Assembly: GCF_051622035.1 (NCBI RefSeq)
Contig: NC_135360.1
Location: forward strand, 16,000,501 to 16,064,500
Source: Arctopsyche grandis
Taxonomy: Eukaryota; Arthropoda; Insecta; Trichoptera; Hydropsychidae
Direction of reading: 5' to 3'
Length of the DNA stretch: 64,000 bases
Under the pieces are notes generated by a model, which was given only the letters and a program-made list of their open reading frames with translations, made no database searches and was not told the DNA's origin. How positions within the stretch are numbered: the stretch's first letter is position 1; every line of letters begins with the position of its first letter. Of the stretch, positions 11,851 to 25,627 are shown piece by piece. A program made the position numbers and the translations under genes.

Positions 11851-14800
11851 AGACTTATATTTGCCGTGCAGATAGTTAGAAAAAAAAAGATATTCAGTCC
11901 AGTACGTTCAGAAATCAAATATTGACATAGGCGCGAGCAAGCACGAGCCGGCAATTTGATTGAATTTGGACGCTCGATCGTTGACGGATGAGCGCGGAAA
12001 GGTCGTCACTCCGAGAAAATTCATTTCAACGCGAATAAAAAAAAACATACACAGAAAAAAATCTGTCCGGATTGCGAGGAAATCTTTGGAGATTCTGTAA
12101 ACTCATTTCGCGAGGCTTATCGCGAAGAAATCGGCGCATTTAACCCTAAGTGACTTCACAAAAGCGTCGCTTTCGCACAAAAGCCCGTCGCAAAAGCGTT
12201 TTATTCATCGCCGTTCGAATAGCCGAATTCAAACTTCACTCATAAATAATAAACCCGAATTCCATTACAAAAAATTAATTTCAACTGAAATAAAATGCGC
12301 GTTAATAACATTAGTGAATGCGATACATTGCTAAAATACCGTCTACGTTAGATAAAATCACTTACAGAAATATAATATATACAGAAAGTACTTACATATA
12401 TACATACATACATATGTACACACATTGAATACATACATATGTACACACGTTAATTCTTAGGAAAGAATTAAAATAAAATATTTAAATATATTAAAATTCG
12501 TGATGAAACCAAGGTCTCACGGATCCACAATTCATTGTCAATATTACTCACACAGAATCACAATTCTTCTTTTAATGCACGCAGGATGCGCGCAGTGAAA
12601 TTGTATTAATACTAAACAGAAATATTCAATTGAAATTTTTTATAAATTTAAATGACTGTATTAAGCTTTCATTTGTTAATATGTATTGCAATCGATCGGA
12701 AAAAATAATATTCATTCACTTTTCAATTGAATAAAAACACAATATGTAAAGCCACTATTGTCAATACCAAATACAATGCAATTATTTGAATCGGAATAAA
12801 TTGCAAATCAAAACGAACGAAACAGCAACGCAAGTCGCGCAATTGAAAATTTGTATTTTAATTGCTTGAACGCACTTGAATATGTAATTGCATTTGATTC
12901 GTTGCAGAAACACAGCTAAACAACGTTCGAAGCAATATTCAATGGATATCAGCAATTCAAATCGACCCACACTATGTATGAACATATGTACATACATACA
13001 TATTACAAATCCCAAAGGACTCTTCATCGGCCGCTTCAACATATGTAATTCAAATAAAGAATGGACTGCGTAGTAGTAATTCAAATGCATTTTTTCGCAA
13101 ATAAAAAACCATATTATTGTGACACGTGTAGTACAAATTTAGCTCAATATATTCGACGAGTAGATATGAATGTAAATAAATACAACATACACATTTTGTT
13201 TATCGATGTATTTATTTATGTCAATGTTCGAAAGCTCGCCTCTCGTTTGTGTACTTTCAAATTTGTATTTCACTTTTATAGCTTAAACTCTGTTTTAACG
13301 AGTAAAGTTTTACCAAGGATAATTGCCTTATCGGATCAAACAGTCCTTAAAACTCCGATAGACTGACAAGAAAATTTATAAAAGTAAAAAAAAATAAGCC
13401 GTTGCTTATTCACGAGACACAAAACGTCCGTAAAACTCGAATAAACAAAAACAACCCTGCAAAATATTCACCTTCGAAAATTTTCACCCGAAAATTAATC
13501 TAGTAATAATTAATAGCAAAAGTCGCTCGTAATATGCAGAAAACGCAAGGTAAACGATATTAACTCTGCAAACGAGATAAACGTAACAAATGTACAAGAT
13601 TATGAGACTCAATGCTATCTTGATTAAGCGTAACTTGATTTTACCATTCGACTACTGTAAGTTTGCACACGGTGCAATGTACTTCTATTTATTAAATAAA
13701 ACATATAGTAAAGGTTTTTATCGTGACATAATCGTTACGTGAGTTTAGAAATCTTGAACAACTAATCTAAAACATACACACATACAAACTTCAGAAGAGA
13801 AATTAATACACAGCAAGAAACTATGAAATTGTATAGAGAAGTCTTTGACCTCTCAAGCAATTCTAGTCTGCGAACTACATATGCACATACAAAGTTTACA
13901 TTCAGAGTAAAAATTAAATGGTATGATTGTCTTAAGTTATCTTATCATTAAACGTCTATATATACATACATATAGTTAAGTTTCCAGTAATATTATACAA
14001 TCAGCACAAAATTTGTTTATATTAAACATTGCACAACGATCTATGTATAATATATATATGTATAATTGCATTGTGTGTAATTGAGCATTTTCAACATATG
14101 GCAAACGTGCCGTTCATTGCATACAAAGCAAACGCCATCTGGCATCGAAATACAAATTAAATCACAAAGCTTAAAAAGACCACTATCAAATTCGTACATA
14201 CCATACATTCGAAGCAAATTAAAGTTCGCAAAACTAGTCGAAGTCGTGCTAAGCAAACTGTTACAAAACATTACGAAATACGAATATAAGAATATGTATG
14301 TACTTGGAACGACTTTGTTCCGGGTGGGACAGAGCTCGGTACTCGTTGCGAGCTTACTTGACCGTATTGATAAGATGTTTGACCGTGAGGTATCAGTGGT
14401 TATGGAAACGGCGCAGTTTCTGATTTTGCCGCAGGAATACCAATGAGAGAAGGACGTATTATGGCGAACGAGACTGGCCCGACAGGTCTTTGTTCGGAGA
14501 CCAGTCGCACATGCGGTCGTACAGTTATGACGGGCGATCGCCTAACTGTAAAATAAATTAAAATCATTACCGGGTAATGACGGCGAGCACCGCGACGCTG
14601 ATACAGGGATAAAAGACTCTCAAACGGTGGTGACACGACGGCACTCACAGTCTCAAGATTGAACATTTTTGAGAACATCTCCCCTGTCGTCCTTCGGATG
14701 AGAAGCATTGCCACACTGCCAATAGAAATAAACAAATTAATATATTTTTTCGAACATGATATTTTAAAAATCATCCAACATAATATGTAAAGCGATATGA

Positions 14801-15176
14801 AAAATGTTCAGAAACACCGATATGGACGTGCCACCATAATAAGCCGCGATTGTGGGAAGAAGCACCGATTAATTTTGATTTTGCAAAATAACACCATACA
14901 ATAAAACCATGACCGTTAGTTATATACATATGTAGTTTGCACACACACACACACTCTAACTAATTCAATAGTCATTAGATTAGGTCTGTCAATGTCCTCA
15001 CTGCGCTGATGACATTTTTTGCAGGAATCAAACCATCCGATATTTTGGACCATTTTGATCAATTTTTGTGTAATATTGTAACGCCAATCGTGAAATTCAG
15101 TACTGAAACTGTATCACAATATCACTCTAAATTTAACTAATTAAGTAGTATTACAATAGCATCGTGTACATATGTA
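11851..15176. other. AT-rich DNA without a recognisable gene
   Basis: A GC-balanced island at about 14310-14720 has open frames on both strands but no recognisable domain. The rest is AT-rich with microsatellite patches at 12400-12450, 12980-13000 and 14040-14065. Confidence 0.5.
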
Positions 15177-15184
15177 CATATACA

Positions 15185-15608
15185 CAGAGTGGGCTCTAGG
15201 GGGCAGCACACAAGGCCTAGGCCTAGAAGCGCCCTTATTTTTTTTTCTATTTTAATTATGATATTAAAAAATAGCTCTTTGAATTTATAAAACATTTAAA
15301 TTAAACTTAATTTTTCTACTTTAAGTTTAAATACTGACGATAAAATATTAAAATTAACAAGGAATGCAGGAAATTGTCTGAAAAATGAACTAAGTACTCA
15401 CCAATCAATCATATTCCAACAAGAAAATGTCGGAATTGAATTTTAATAAAATATTGTTGAAACTAAATATTTAGTATGAATTTAATGAAAATTCTTCTTC
15501 AACATTCAATGAAAGTTAATTTTCGATACATGTTGAAGAAGAACTTTTATAAAATTCATTGCTTAAAAAAATGGGCTGGGGGCACCAAATACCATCGGGC
15601 CGGTTCTG
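15185..15608. mobile_element. hAT-like MITE, 424 bp
   Basis: The left end CAGAGTGGGCTCTAGG pairs with the right end (reverse complement CAGAACCGGCCCGATGG). The flanking octamers 15177-15184 (CATATACA) and 15609-15616 (CATATATG) match at six of eight positions. An internal inverted repeat built on TTCTTCTTCAACAT lies at about 15493-15550. CAG ends with an 8-bp target repeat are typical of hAT. No transposase is present. Confidence 0.6.
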
Positions 15609-15616
15609 CATATATG

Positions 15617-17920
15617 TATGTATAAAGAAAATAAAATCTTCATAAGAGGTATCTATTTAAAAGGATTTCCCAAAAGGAAAATCTAAACGAAAGTAAAATC
15701 AGCACTCATTCACTCCTAAAACACTCATTCACTTATTTGAATTGAAATTGAAAAATAATAAAAATCATAAAACAAAACTGATTATTACAAAATAGCCCCA
15801 TCATAATAGATTGACCATGCGACAATTTAATATCATCTATCTCCGAAAATATCTACGGCTCTTTGAAACTTATTAACAAATGTGACATTGCAGTGGTTGT
15901 CAGTCAAAGAAGATGAGCGTTTCCGTTCGATTGCAGGAGCACAAGGTCAATTTTCGGATTGGTGATTAAGCAACCAATCTTCACGACAAAGGTTCCAACA
16001 ATATCGCAACATACATATTCACGAAAGGCTGATTCATAAATTCGCGACTAGACTCTAAAATTAATATAAACACATGGATTTTGAATAATGTATTCACTTG
16101 GGCGGTTTGCAGGTATAAATCTCAATAAGGCATGTCTCAAACGACCTATCAAAATTCATAAGCCGTTTGCCAATTTTCATACGATTCTCAAAATTCAACC
16201 ATTTCGAGCAGAAAGATAATCGACTTTTGAATATTGCATGTAAAACCATTTGGCATATCAATTATTATCGACGGGTCAATGGCACGACGCTTGTGCAATT
16301 TTTTCCTCGTTTGCGGTTTTTCTTTTTTTTTTTTAACAAATCGAAGATCTTATTCATCGAATACAGTTAGAAGTAATTCCGCAATGAAGTAATATGAAAG
16401 ACAAAATGCTCTTTCTCAATACATAATTTGGATATTGGTTAGATAGACTAAATGTACAGTGTACGCGAATAGCATTTCCCACGACGAGTATGAACGGACG
16501 AGTTTATTACGATTAGGGTGATCGTCCTTCCAAAAAAGGAGGAAGTTTGGTGACCTTTGAGCTGATGCCCCATCAGACGAACCCCTTTGTTCTATCGACG
16601 ATCGTGTTTTGCCAAGTTCTCAGAAACCGCATTGAAGGACGACGAACCTAGACAGCGACCACCTGTCTTACACACACGCGCACGCGAAATAAAGGATACG
16701 CCCGAAAATGACGATTATCAAGGTCATCAAACTTCAAATTTAAATTTCAAACACGTACGAGCTGTATTAATGCAAAGAAAAATGAGTTAAAAAACCCAAC
16801 CATTAAAATGTACAACTTACATGGTAAACAAGACAATTTTTTCATTGTTTAATTTAAAACATACAAATCATTCAATGACTTATAAATGTGACGACCCTCC
16901 CCGTTATGATATATACATAGTCTCATAAATAGATCGCTCATGATAAATATGAAAATAGTCAAGTGCAGTCGGTGGGAGATAATTTAAAATAGACAGAACT
17001 TAAATTAGTCATTTGTTAATTTCAAACAAAAAGCAAATAAAAGATACCAAAAGTTTCATTCAAATTCGAAGCTAAAATTATATCTGAAGCGATGCACGAA
17101 ACTTACAAACGAAAATGGAACGTAATGGACAATTAACACGAAAGCACAACGATCCCGATGCAAACTTTCAAATATCAACGGCTCTTTGTTCAGTATTGGA
17201 CGAGTGTCAAATTGCAGTCTGCTGAAATTTCATCGAGATAAATGGTTATAAAAGTCAAAGTCGCTTTAAGCAATTCAATACAATCTCGATTGAAACAATT
17301 ACAGTAAAACCTTCTAAGAATCAGATACACGAGTACACTATAATAGAAAGTACGTAAAAGTATGAACATCTTACGAAAACAACTACCACTGTATGTATGT
17401 GTATGTACATTATTTACAAAGGCTATATATTTGGAAAAACAACTTCAAATAATATCTAACCAATCATCGACGTGTACTTTTTATCCCTTGTTAAGCTAAA
17501 GCAGCGGAGAGAAGCGAGGTCGTTACGATAACATCATCACAAGAGACACGACAAGAACACAGAGTGCTAAATTTATTCGACAATGTCAATGCCAACGTCG
17601 ACTTCAAGGAAACGCCACTGGCACGATTCGCAGTGGACCAAACTTCGAATTGTCCATGTTGTTGGCCCACCGACAGTGCACCCAAAACATGACGAAATTA
17701 TTTTCATCATCATTGCACGCGTACACAATGAAAAACCGTTTACCGGGAAATGTTCTAAGAACGGAAGTTTACAATTGTTATTTATTTCGAAATATTTCAA
17801 AAGCTATTTATCAAACATAAATATATCAAATAATTAAAAAAATGAATAAAGAATTTTACAATTGTTTCTGTTATGTGTATTTGTTTTTATGTAGGTACTA
17901 TGTACAAACATACATATGTA
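15617..17920. other. No recognisable gene
   Basis: This is AT-rich sequence. Short open frames at about 16590-16790 and 17583-17837 show no domain or conserved motif. I see no splice-site pattern that would join them. Confidence 0.5.
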
Positions 17921-17924
17921 CATA

Positions 17925-18275
17925 TCTAATATATAATTTCGAAAGAGACTTTGTATGTAAGAAAATATTGTTGAGTGGGATTTGGTTGGGAACTTCGAAA
18001 ACAAGTCAAAATTTTCATGACGACATGGAGACGGTGGACGGGGGGCGCCGGGGGCGAAGGCCCCCGGGGGCGCAGGGGGCGAATGCCCCCAAGAGGCGCG
18101 GGGGGCATTCGCCGGAGGTTGAACTTTGTAAACGAAACAGTTTCTATGACGGTTCGATATATATTTTTTTCGATTAAAATAAATTTAATAAAAAAAATGA
18201 ATATTTACCATTAGATTCACCATGTTTAAGCTGTTTATATTACAAATACTGAGTGAAGCCGGGTAAAACAACTAG
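17925..18275 (+). mobile_element. Helitron-like non-autonomous element, copy 1
   Basis: It begins TCTAATATATAATTTCGAAA after an A. It ends with a GC hairpin region (GTGAAGCCGGG) followed by ACTAG, matching the 5'-TC...CTRR-3' Helitron signature. The same two ends bound the element at 24716-25405. The base after CTAG is C rather than the expected T. The interior is a G/C-rich run of GGGGGCG-type words that gives spurious proline/glycine/arginine-rich frames. There is no Rep/helicase, so it would be mobilised in trans. Confidence 0.75.
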
Positions 18276-20646
18276 CATACAAATAAAATAAGAACACAAA
18301 ATGATAAAAGCATATCTTTATATATGTACCTCTCCACTACACATGTAATTAAGATAATCTATTTGAAATCTAATATTTTATATTAAAATGACATATGTAT
18401 GTATGTATGTACTAATGTACATACTTTGCATTACTTAATTGGTAGAATATGTCAAAGACATACGACATTCAAATTTTGATATGTCTAGACAGCAATTTAG
18501 TTACTAAATAATTCAAAGAAGTAATTTCCTTCATTGAGATTAGCAAGGATTTGAATTTCAGGATGAAAATGACGCATGATAATCCTTTTCATGTTAATTA
18601 AGACTAATTGAATTATGTTTACACATACCAAATAATTTTCTATGAAAAACTTAAAATATACGGACGGTTGTAGAACGGTTTTTGTTCTTTATTCAAAAAC
18701 AAACGCTTCTTTTTTTCTAAATAGCTTCAGAAAGTTTTTCTTATTTACCCGCAGTAAAAATAAAAAATCTACCCTCAATATTGCCGTTTGTTTATCTCAT
18801 TCAATCACCACACGAAAACTTTATTACTTTTACTCATAAAATTTGATGGTGAAGATATTACAACTCGTCTACCAAATTGTCAAGACTACTTTCCAAATTG
18901 AAGCATTAACTTCTCAAACTAATAAACAAAAAATAAAAATACTGTAATTTTTCCAAACTATTATTGTATTTTTCATATGTTTAAATAAATGATTATAATG
19001 TAGGAAATCGACAATAGTTAATACGCGAATGTGCCTAGTATACAAAAAGAACTACATATGTATGTACATATGTATGTTAAACACTAAACAAGCATGAATC
19101 AAATAAAAATCCAAAACCTCTCACATGAACAGATGAATAATCACAGCAACAATTTGAATCATCAAACAAGAAAAATATGATAATTATTTATAAAAATCGA
19201 AATGCGAAAGGAAGTCACCCCCAAGTGATATATAATAAATATTTCAAGAATAATATACGATATAACGAGTGAATAATTGACCAAACAACGAACTCGAATT
19301 ATGAAAACTACCAGTTATCAGGAAAATCTTTGAGTGCGAAATTCACGGTCGTATAAACGAAATAAAAAATTCAATAGATCGACCTTAGAACCACAACGAA
19401 GTAAATTACATATAGTAAAAAGTAGAAACTTTTACGATAATAAAAGGCGTTATTATTTAAATTATACGACTATTAAGTTATAAATAAAAATAATCATATT
19501 CAGTGAATACACTAAAAAATTCGCGTCATACTTTCCGATTACATTGTAAATAAGAGGTATTCGTAGGTCACTACACAAAATTATCAATTGATATACCTGA
19601 AGAAATCTAAAATCCGTTACTAATTGAATATCGTCCCACTATTACAGTACCGGCCGGCTATATACGTAAATAGCCTTTCAAGTTATAGATAACCCATTCA
19701 AGTTGTTTCTCCTGGTTTTTATTAGACTTTTAGTAAGCCCAAATAACTGAACAACCAAATGTATCGACAGTTACACACTGGAAAAGAAATAGTGAAGCAT
19801 TTTTCATTGCACGAATAACAACAAACACCATTTTCGAAAAATACACGATGCCAGAATTTTCTCGGACGATTTGTTTTGAAGGCTTTTCCGACCGCTTTTT
19901 CCTAAAGGAGGCCGGAATATTCAAGGGCGACCCACTATGGCGGTCACAACGTATTACTTGCGTAATTGAAAATCGATCGGTCGACGTCATACGATGAATG
20001 CGTAAGTTTTACATACAAAAAAAGTAAATTGTATGTACCCATAAACTAAAATGGCACTTGACTATAAATAATTAAATTGAACGGACGCGAACGACGGGGT
20101 TTATGATCTACGATATTATCACACTACATTTTACAGCATGGAAAAATGCAATAATATTATATTATACACCTACATAAAAACCTGGGTACATTTTCATAAT
20201 CTATGGAAATGATCGAATTTCTTTTACATATAAATAGGTATGGGTAACATGATTAAGAATAATCAACAGAAACTGTTGTTTAATGCGAAAAAATATTAAT
20301 TTTGGGGAAAATCATCATATATATAATAGCGATATTCTGTATGTATGTATGTGTGGGATAACGCTCGCCGTACTATTATAGTCATTTCGATTCGACATAC
20401 ATATGTACGTCACAGCTAAAACACTGCCAGCAAAATGTACGAATATAATAACGAATCAAGAAAAAAAACAGTATATATACTGTTTGCTATCAGTATTTCC
20501 TCTAGGAAAATAGTCTCAGAGCATTTAGCACCATCTATTGAAAATTAATTTTTCTATTGCTGTTTTATATTTTATATATACCTATGTGGTAGGAAGGCAG
20601 TCTTTACCCGATTAAATTTTCATCGGGTCTATCACTATATTACAGG
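18276..20646. other. AT-rich DNA without a recognisable gene
   Basis: No exon or repeat boundary can be supported here. Microsatellite words occur at about 18395-18420 and 19055-19075. Confidence 0.55.
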
Positions 20647-20800
20647 TCTGTTACCGAGAGTTGGCGCGTTCTCATACTCTACGTTCTCGCACATGCACGC
20701 GAAAGAGACAGAGCGTCTTTTTTTATTATAAAATGCAGTGTGACAGTATGCAATGCATCTATTCACAGACACTACACGGGCGCATTTGTTCGGTAACAGA
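20647..20800. mobile_element. Small MITE with TCTGTTACCGA ends
   Basis: TCTGTTACCGA at the left is exactly reverse-complemented within the right end (TTCGGTAACAGA). The 154-bp interior is GC-richer than its surroundings. No matching target duplication is visible, so the superfamily is unassigned. Confidence 0.5.
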
Positions 20801-22009
20801 AATTGCTTATTAAAATTGATTTAGCGCGGTTTTGAACCATTTTTTTCTCATTAAACAGTTAAATATAAATATTAAATTAATTGTATTTTAAAAGTATTTG
20901 AAAAAAATACGACCGCGATGCGGATCGAACACAGAACCGACACATTTTTTTTTTTTTTATTTAATAACTTAATATTACCCATGCGATGATATTTCATCGG
21001 GCACAACACTAGTTTAACTCTGAAGACAAAAAAAACTTGTTTTTTTTACTGCTTGAAGACACGGTTAATATATTACTACATGAAAGAGTTGTTCTAAATC
21101 TAAAATACACATAAAAGAAAATGCAATAAATCACATTACTTAACTGAAAATGCAATATTTATATTACAATAATCATTTACGCCCAGTGCGTATTGTACTT
21201 AATAAAAAGATAAACTCACCAAACAAGAAAAGTCTAAATAGTCGAGGTGTAAACAAATAAAATCTCGCAGTGGTATAAAGGTAAACAGTAACCAGGCTCG
21301 CAAAAAACTTCCCCGTCGCTAATTACTTTTGAATTTCCGAGAACTCATTTTATGTAGCTTAGAACCCAGACTCGGAACGAAGATTCGTCAGAGGAAATTT
21401 AGCAAAGTACATATAAGCTGGAGCGGTCTAATGGAAAATGCCACATTATTGACCAAATAAATGCGGTTGCCTTTGATGATTAATGAAGTTCACGGTTCAC
21501 GCAAAGGTCGCGGGTGAGGCGACCAACTGCCACGATTTTCAGCACGCCTAAACGATTGTTCTTCAATCGATTTTTCATGAATGAAAAACGTACGTAACGC
21601 GATGATAAACACAGTGGAAGAGATTAGCGGGTAGCTACATACATATGTATAGATGCAATATTGACAGAATGTGTGTTCACAAGAACGATTTATGTCAAAG
21701 GTCGATGAATATATGTACATACATACATACATGATATATAATCACAAAAAAAGAAAAAATATTACGTAAACAAACAACATTGATCCACAACATTTTCGAT
21801 ACGCGCCAAACGTTCTTTAACTTAAATCGGAAAAATTTTGCACTCGTTATTGTGCACTAAAAATACGGAAAACTAAATGAGTTTAAACATAGACAAATGG
21901 CAACATGGATGACACATTAATCATATTATACATGTGTACAATTTATTGTAGCAAAATTTCCAATAAGAGGAACATAATGGTAGTCTACATACATACATAC
22001 ATATGTATA
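20801..22009. other. No recognisable gene
   Basis: This is AT-rich sequence with a T-run at about 20947-20958 and a microsatellite patch at 21710-21733. No coding signal is seen. Confidence 0.55.
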
Positions 22010-22428
22010 TGTTACAGTTGAAGTGTATTTTCGAGTTGTAATATATTTTGACTACCTAGTTAGAATATATTACAAATGAAACTACAGTTCAATTATAAGT
22101 TGATACCAGGTTAGATGGAGAGGTTAGGTTTTCGTGAAAACGTCACTCGATTAGTAAATTGAGTTGAAAAGTCACATTTTTGTTTTGAACACATTCTTAG
22201 ACCAACCGAAATACGATACTCATTACCATTATTTAATTGTAAAGCATTCGTAAAAACTTCAAAGTTGTAACAACTCGACTGTTATATTACAACTGGAGCA
22301 CAATGTTGAAAGTGTATTTGTGTTTGTAGAGATATAATTTATTGGTTGAATTGAATTCGAATATGAATGACCTAAAACGACAGTTAGAATATATTATGTA
22401 CAACTGAAAATACACTACGACTGTAACA
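22010..22428. mobile_element. Inverted-repeat element with TGTTACAGT ends
   Basis: The left end TGTTACAGTTGAAGTGTATT and the right end (reverse complement TGTTACAGTCGTAGTGTATT) form an imperfect terminal inverted repeat of about 45 bp. A smaller inverted repeat of GTTGTAA/TTACAAC lies inside at about 22264-22293. There is no open frame with transposase motifs and no clear target duplication. Confidence 0.6.
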
Positions 22429-23070
22429 AACACACAAACATAATACATATTAGACTGAAAATGCCAGCAAAAACGGCGAAATCGGTGCCTTGCATTTCGA
22501 AATGCGATTTGAACGGCTTCCTCGGCTCGGATCCAAATAGCCCGAACGTAGACCAACCGGACCAAACCGTAGCGAACGTGTATCGCACCAATTCAACCGA
22601 TAAACCAGATAAACGGATAATGCCCACGATCGTAATGGCTTAACCGCTGAGCACCTCTAAAAAAGGAAGTTATACGCCGATAGAAAAGTTCGAATGCGAT
22701 AAGATCAAAATAATATAAATCGGACTATCGAAGGAGAAGCCTTACAAATACCTCACATACTGACTGGGTTGCTTTCTTTAGTAAAAATACGATTGGAGAA
22801 AAATGTTAAATGTTACACACGCTAAATGGGAGAATTTAATATTTTGATCTAAATCATTATTATGTAAATGTTAAACGATTACACACAATCACCGTTTACT
22901 TTTACGGATTTATTTATGTTTTCGCCATCTTGATTGACTTCATTAAAGCAAATGCAAACGACCAACAAAACGAATACGATTCGTCCTGAATAGAAAGAGG
23001 CCGGTCTAAGAATATCTTATTCAGTAGAAGATGATTGCGATGATAATAATTAGTCACCGGAGCCTGAGGG

Positions 23071-23146
23071 GGCCGTGTATTGTTCAAAGGTTGTAAATGC
23101 ATTGTTAAAGGTTTGCCGAACAATGGATAGCACTGTGACTATCCTA
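23071..23146. mobile_element. Short hairpin MITE, partial copy
   Basis: It shares TTGTAAATGCATTGTTAAAG and the following GTTTGCCGAAC with the hairpin elements at 32847 and 52381. It ends near ACTATCCT, the inverted form of the family's AGGATAG end. Only one arm of the family palindrome is preserved. Confidence 0.6.
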
Positions 23147-24715
23147 CCTCTAATAATAATAATACATACCTACATAAATATATATATTTAACGCCGCTGG
23201 AAAAGACGATTTTCCAATTACAAACGTCTTTCGGTCGCAATATAATATACAAATAAAGATAAAATTGTTTGACAGAAATATAAATATATAACATAAACAA
23301 CCCAAAACTGTATTTAATTTGAATACATACGTCTCATATATATACATGTTATTATGTCTTATTACCGACTTGCACATTAGCGAAAAAGGCCATAAAGAGT
23401 CCAATCTCTCCGTGATTTACGATTCAATTTGGTTATACCTCGCATCACCGAAATTTAAAGCACCCCGGCACGTGAGATTATTTCAGTTTTGTCGCCACGT
23501 GCGACAAAAATATTCCTTAAGCTGAAAGGCACGTTGAAAAAAACAACGCGCGTGCGTAAATTACGCGGAAATGTAAAATACTGGCAAAGGAGCGTTTTTT
23601 TTTTAAATATAAAAATAATTTATATACCTACATATATGTATATGAATCAAAAATTTTTATTGCAACGATATTTAGTATAACGAAATGCATTATATGTACA
23701 TGATAAATTGACTGACTGGAAATTATCACATCATTGTATACGGAAAATATATAAATAAATTGTAAAGCGCTGTTTCAGCCTTCATGAAATTTCAACCATT
23801 ATAATTGTTCATATGCTGCAAATAAATATTTTTTTGTTCATAATGACAAATCTCGGCCGGCGTGCAAATACTGATAAATATAATACAATCACGTACAATC
23901 TATGATGCATATTATAAAATACAATATTAAATCAACTGCAAAAACGGATATCATAATACTGCGTAGCCTTGAACGAACGCAACGAAAGGAAACCGATATT
24001 ACAAGTACGTGATGGCGACGCTCTTCCTATGTTAGATATGACATAACCAAAATACTATATACGGTCGTCAAAATCCACCATAAATATAATACGTACAAAC
24101 ACATATGTAAGTATGTACATATACAATCGATTTATAAATCTGAAACTCGATTTAATAAACTGAAAAAATTGCAATATCGTGTGAAGTGCAACTATGTATG
24201 TATCTATGTATGTACATATGTACCAACATACATATGTATGTGCATATATATATATAAATACATTATTACAACATGTCGTGGTATTTGTTGTCCATAGTTT
24301 TTCACGTGGCGATGTCGCCGACGACGTGTATATTGCAAGAGAGAAAGTTAACGACCGTAGGGCTAAACGCCTATAACGAGAAATCGATCGAAAAGTTCGA
24401 TTGGAAAAAGGTCGTTAAATTAAGTCGCCATACCTACGTAAAAAGCGCACAGAAAAATTTTGGAACACTGTCGTAAACAGTTGGGAAAAACATCACCGAA
24501 GGATAACCAAATCTAACCAACTAAACACAAACATACATAGGTACATAGTAGGGGTTTCCGATTTCCCGGACTTTTTCAATTTCAAAGATACGGGACGGAG
24601 CTCCGGATCGTTTCTGGGATTCTCAGGATTTCGGAACATATAAGTAAATTTTAGGAAGTAAATTTTATTTGAAATAAAATTTATTTATTTACAAAATAAG
24701 CTATAGGTACATATA
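23147..24715. other. AT-rich DNA; microsatellite block and an AGGGGTTTCC repeat end
   Basis: No exon is recognisable. A dense ATGTATGTACATATGTAC-type block runs from about 24190 to 24260. At about 24550 GTAGGGGTTTCCGATTTCCCG resembles the ends of the GGGATT/CCCGGG repeats at 25929 and 47710, but the partner end is unclear. Confidence 0.45.
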
Positions 24716-25405
24716 TCTAATATATAATTTGGAAAGAGACTTTGTATATGTATATGTATGTATGTATCCTTGGTTCGTTCGATCGTTCGTTCGTTCGTTC
24801 GTCCGTAGATCGGTGACATCATCGAGCAAATGATTCGATTTTTTTTTTCGATTCATAGGCGCCGATTCGATTTTTCGGGCGAAGCCCTAAACAGCAATTG
24901 CTCATGGGGGCGCAGAGGGGCGAAGCCTTAAACGGCAATAGCTAAGGGGGGCGCAGAGGGGCGAAGCCCTAAACGGCAATAGCTCAGGGGGGCGCAGAGG
25001 GGCGAAGCCTTAAATGGCAAAAGCAATAGCTAATGGGGCGCAGCCTCATGGGGCGCAGCCGTCATCGAACAAATGATTCGATTTATTTTTTTTTCGATTC
25101 ATAGGCGCCGATTCGATTTATTTTTTAAAGGGCAAAGGCTCAGGGGGCGCCGAGGGCGAAGCCCTAGAAGGCAAAGGCTCAGGGGGCGCCGAGGGCGAAG
25201 CCCTAGAAGGTAAAGACTCAGGGGGGTGCCGAGGGCGAAGCCCTAGAAGGCAAAGGCTCAGGGAGCGCCGTGGGCGAAGCCCTAGAAGGAAAAAAAAATT
25301 ATTATTATTTTTTTTTTTTTTTTTAATAAAATGTTTACTATTAGATTAGTCATGTTTGAGCGGTTTATATTATAAATACCGAGCGAAGCCGGGTAATACA
25401 GCTAG
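24716..25405 (+). mobile_element. Helitron-like non-autonomous element, copy 2, with internal tandem arrays
   Basis: It starts TCTAATATATAATTTGGAAA after an A. It ends GAGCGAAGCCGGGTAATACA, then GCTAG, then T. This is the canonical A|TC...CTAG|T Helitron insertion with a GC hairpin before the 3' end. The interior holds two arrays of GC-rich units of about 48-50 bp (24880-25050 and 25130-25290). Each array is preceded by a near-identical leader containing ATTCATAGGCGCCGATTCGA. No Rep/helicase is encoded. Confidence 0.8.
24880..25290. repeat. Two tandem arrays of about 48-50-bp GC-rich units
   Basis: The first array repeats GGGGCGAAGCCCTAAACGGC plus AATAGCTCAGGGG variants about four times. The second repeats GAGGGCGAAGCCCTAGAAGG plus CAAAGGCTCAGGG variants about four times. 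The two arrays and their leaders look like a larger duplication of roughly 225 bp. Confidence 0.75.
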
Positions 25406-25627
25406 TGTATCTATGAAGTGGAAAAATTTTTAATTATAAAAGTGAATTTATTTGAAATAGCTTCTTAGGAATACTAAAATATTCAAATGAGAATCCGAAA
25501 GCTTGTTTATTTCTAGATTTGACACAAATATTGCATGCAATGGAAAGAACTCTTTCAGTTTCGGTCCTTGTTGGTTTTATAGTTAAAAGGGATGAAAAAA
25601 CTATTTTTAAATAATATGTTTTTTCCA

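Noticed and set aside
14310..14720. LTR or exon in the GC-balanced stretch near 14.5 kb
   Set aside because: No duplicate copy, primer site, splice pattern or domain could be found.
17926..18214. Pro/Gly/Arg-rich open frames on both strands inside 17.9-18.2 kb
   Set aside because: They come from the G/C-rich core of a Helitron-like element and read on both strands, so composition explains them.
24870..25290. CRISPR-like spaced repeats
   Set aside because: The units are contiguous tandem copies without unique spacers and lie inside a eukaryotic Helitron-like element.
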